Origin: PALSA-1336 sp964592725
GTDB taxonomy: Bacteria; Patescibacteriota; Doudnabacteria; UBA920
Length of the DNA: 6,231 bases
Assembly: GCA_964592725.1 (NCBI GenBank)
Contig: CAZQFQ010000058.1
Coordinates: 1-6,231 of the forward strand
Direction of reading: 5' to 3'
The notes beneath the pieces were generated by a model, which saw only the letters and a program-made list of their open reading frames with translations, ran no database searches and was not told the origin of the DNA. Position numbers and translations under genes: made by a program. Shown here piece by piece: positions 6,172 through 6,231 of the stretch (position 1 is the stretch's first letter; each line of letters begins with the position of its first letter).

Positions 6172-6231
6172 GAAGCTGGCTTTTTAAATTCGTTAGAATT
6201 ACTTTGCGAATGCAACTGTAAAAGTCAAGCT

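Noticed and set aside
6223..6228. TTGACT box upstream of the POTRA gene
   Set aside because: No acceptable -10 box occurs 15-19 bases downstream, and the sequence lies at the window edge, so the real promoter may be outside.

Overview
The window holds one minus-strand gene cluster that reads as a two-partner secretion (type Vb) locus with an extra member. In transcription order (high to low coordinates) it contains: a small exported protein that is essentially one POTRA domain (6161-5760); a TpsB/ShlB/FhaC-type outer-membrane transporter with two POTRA domains and a C-terminal barrel (5676-3925); and a very large secreted TpsA-type protein with a filamentous-haemagglutinin-like N-terminal domain (3775 to beyond position 1, C-terminus not in the window). 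I see no convincing gene on the plus strand. The plus-strand open frames are antisense shadows of these three genes.

The organism is a diderm (Gram-negative-type) bacterium: two proteins carry Sec signal peptides with periplasmic POTRA domains, one of them ending in a barrel with a terminal phenylalanine. Base composition is moderate, with AT-rich intergenic DNA. The style of the big protein (Thr/Asn/Gly/Ser-rich, 'N-x-G-x-I-x-A' turns, then modules of the 'STVxYTAGGQ...YYNLTLNG' kind) recalls predicted secreted proteins of uncultivated diderm lineages such as Omnitrophota. That placement is inference from memory and is not proven by anything in the window.

Layout: 6231-6162 is upstream DNA with a good Shine-Dalgarno sequence serving a TTG start. 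5759-5677 is a short spacer with a TTGACA-17-TAATAT promoter candidate directly before the transporter ATG. 3924-3776 is the spacer between transporter and exoprotein; it holds a 9-bp inverted repeat (part of a degenerate GTCATTC...GGGAATCC palindromic repeat) and a near-consensus TTGACA-16-TATACT promoter. 3775-1 is the exoprotein: signal peptide, TPS domain, N/G/I repeats, a Pro-rich hinge, a Trp-rich strand module, then about eight copies of a roughly 80-93-residue module, two of which share 59 identical bases.

Expected working: the exoprotein crosses the inner membrane by Sec, its TPS domain is recognised by the transporter's POTRA domains, and it threads through the barrel to the surface, where it folds as a long beta-helical fibre. 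The solitary POTRA protein, which shares a DR(S/T)xEL motif and POTRA pattern with the transporter, could be a periplasmic accessory factor. It is the least ordinary part of the locus.
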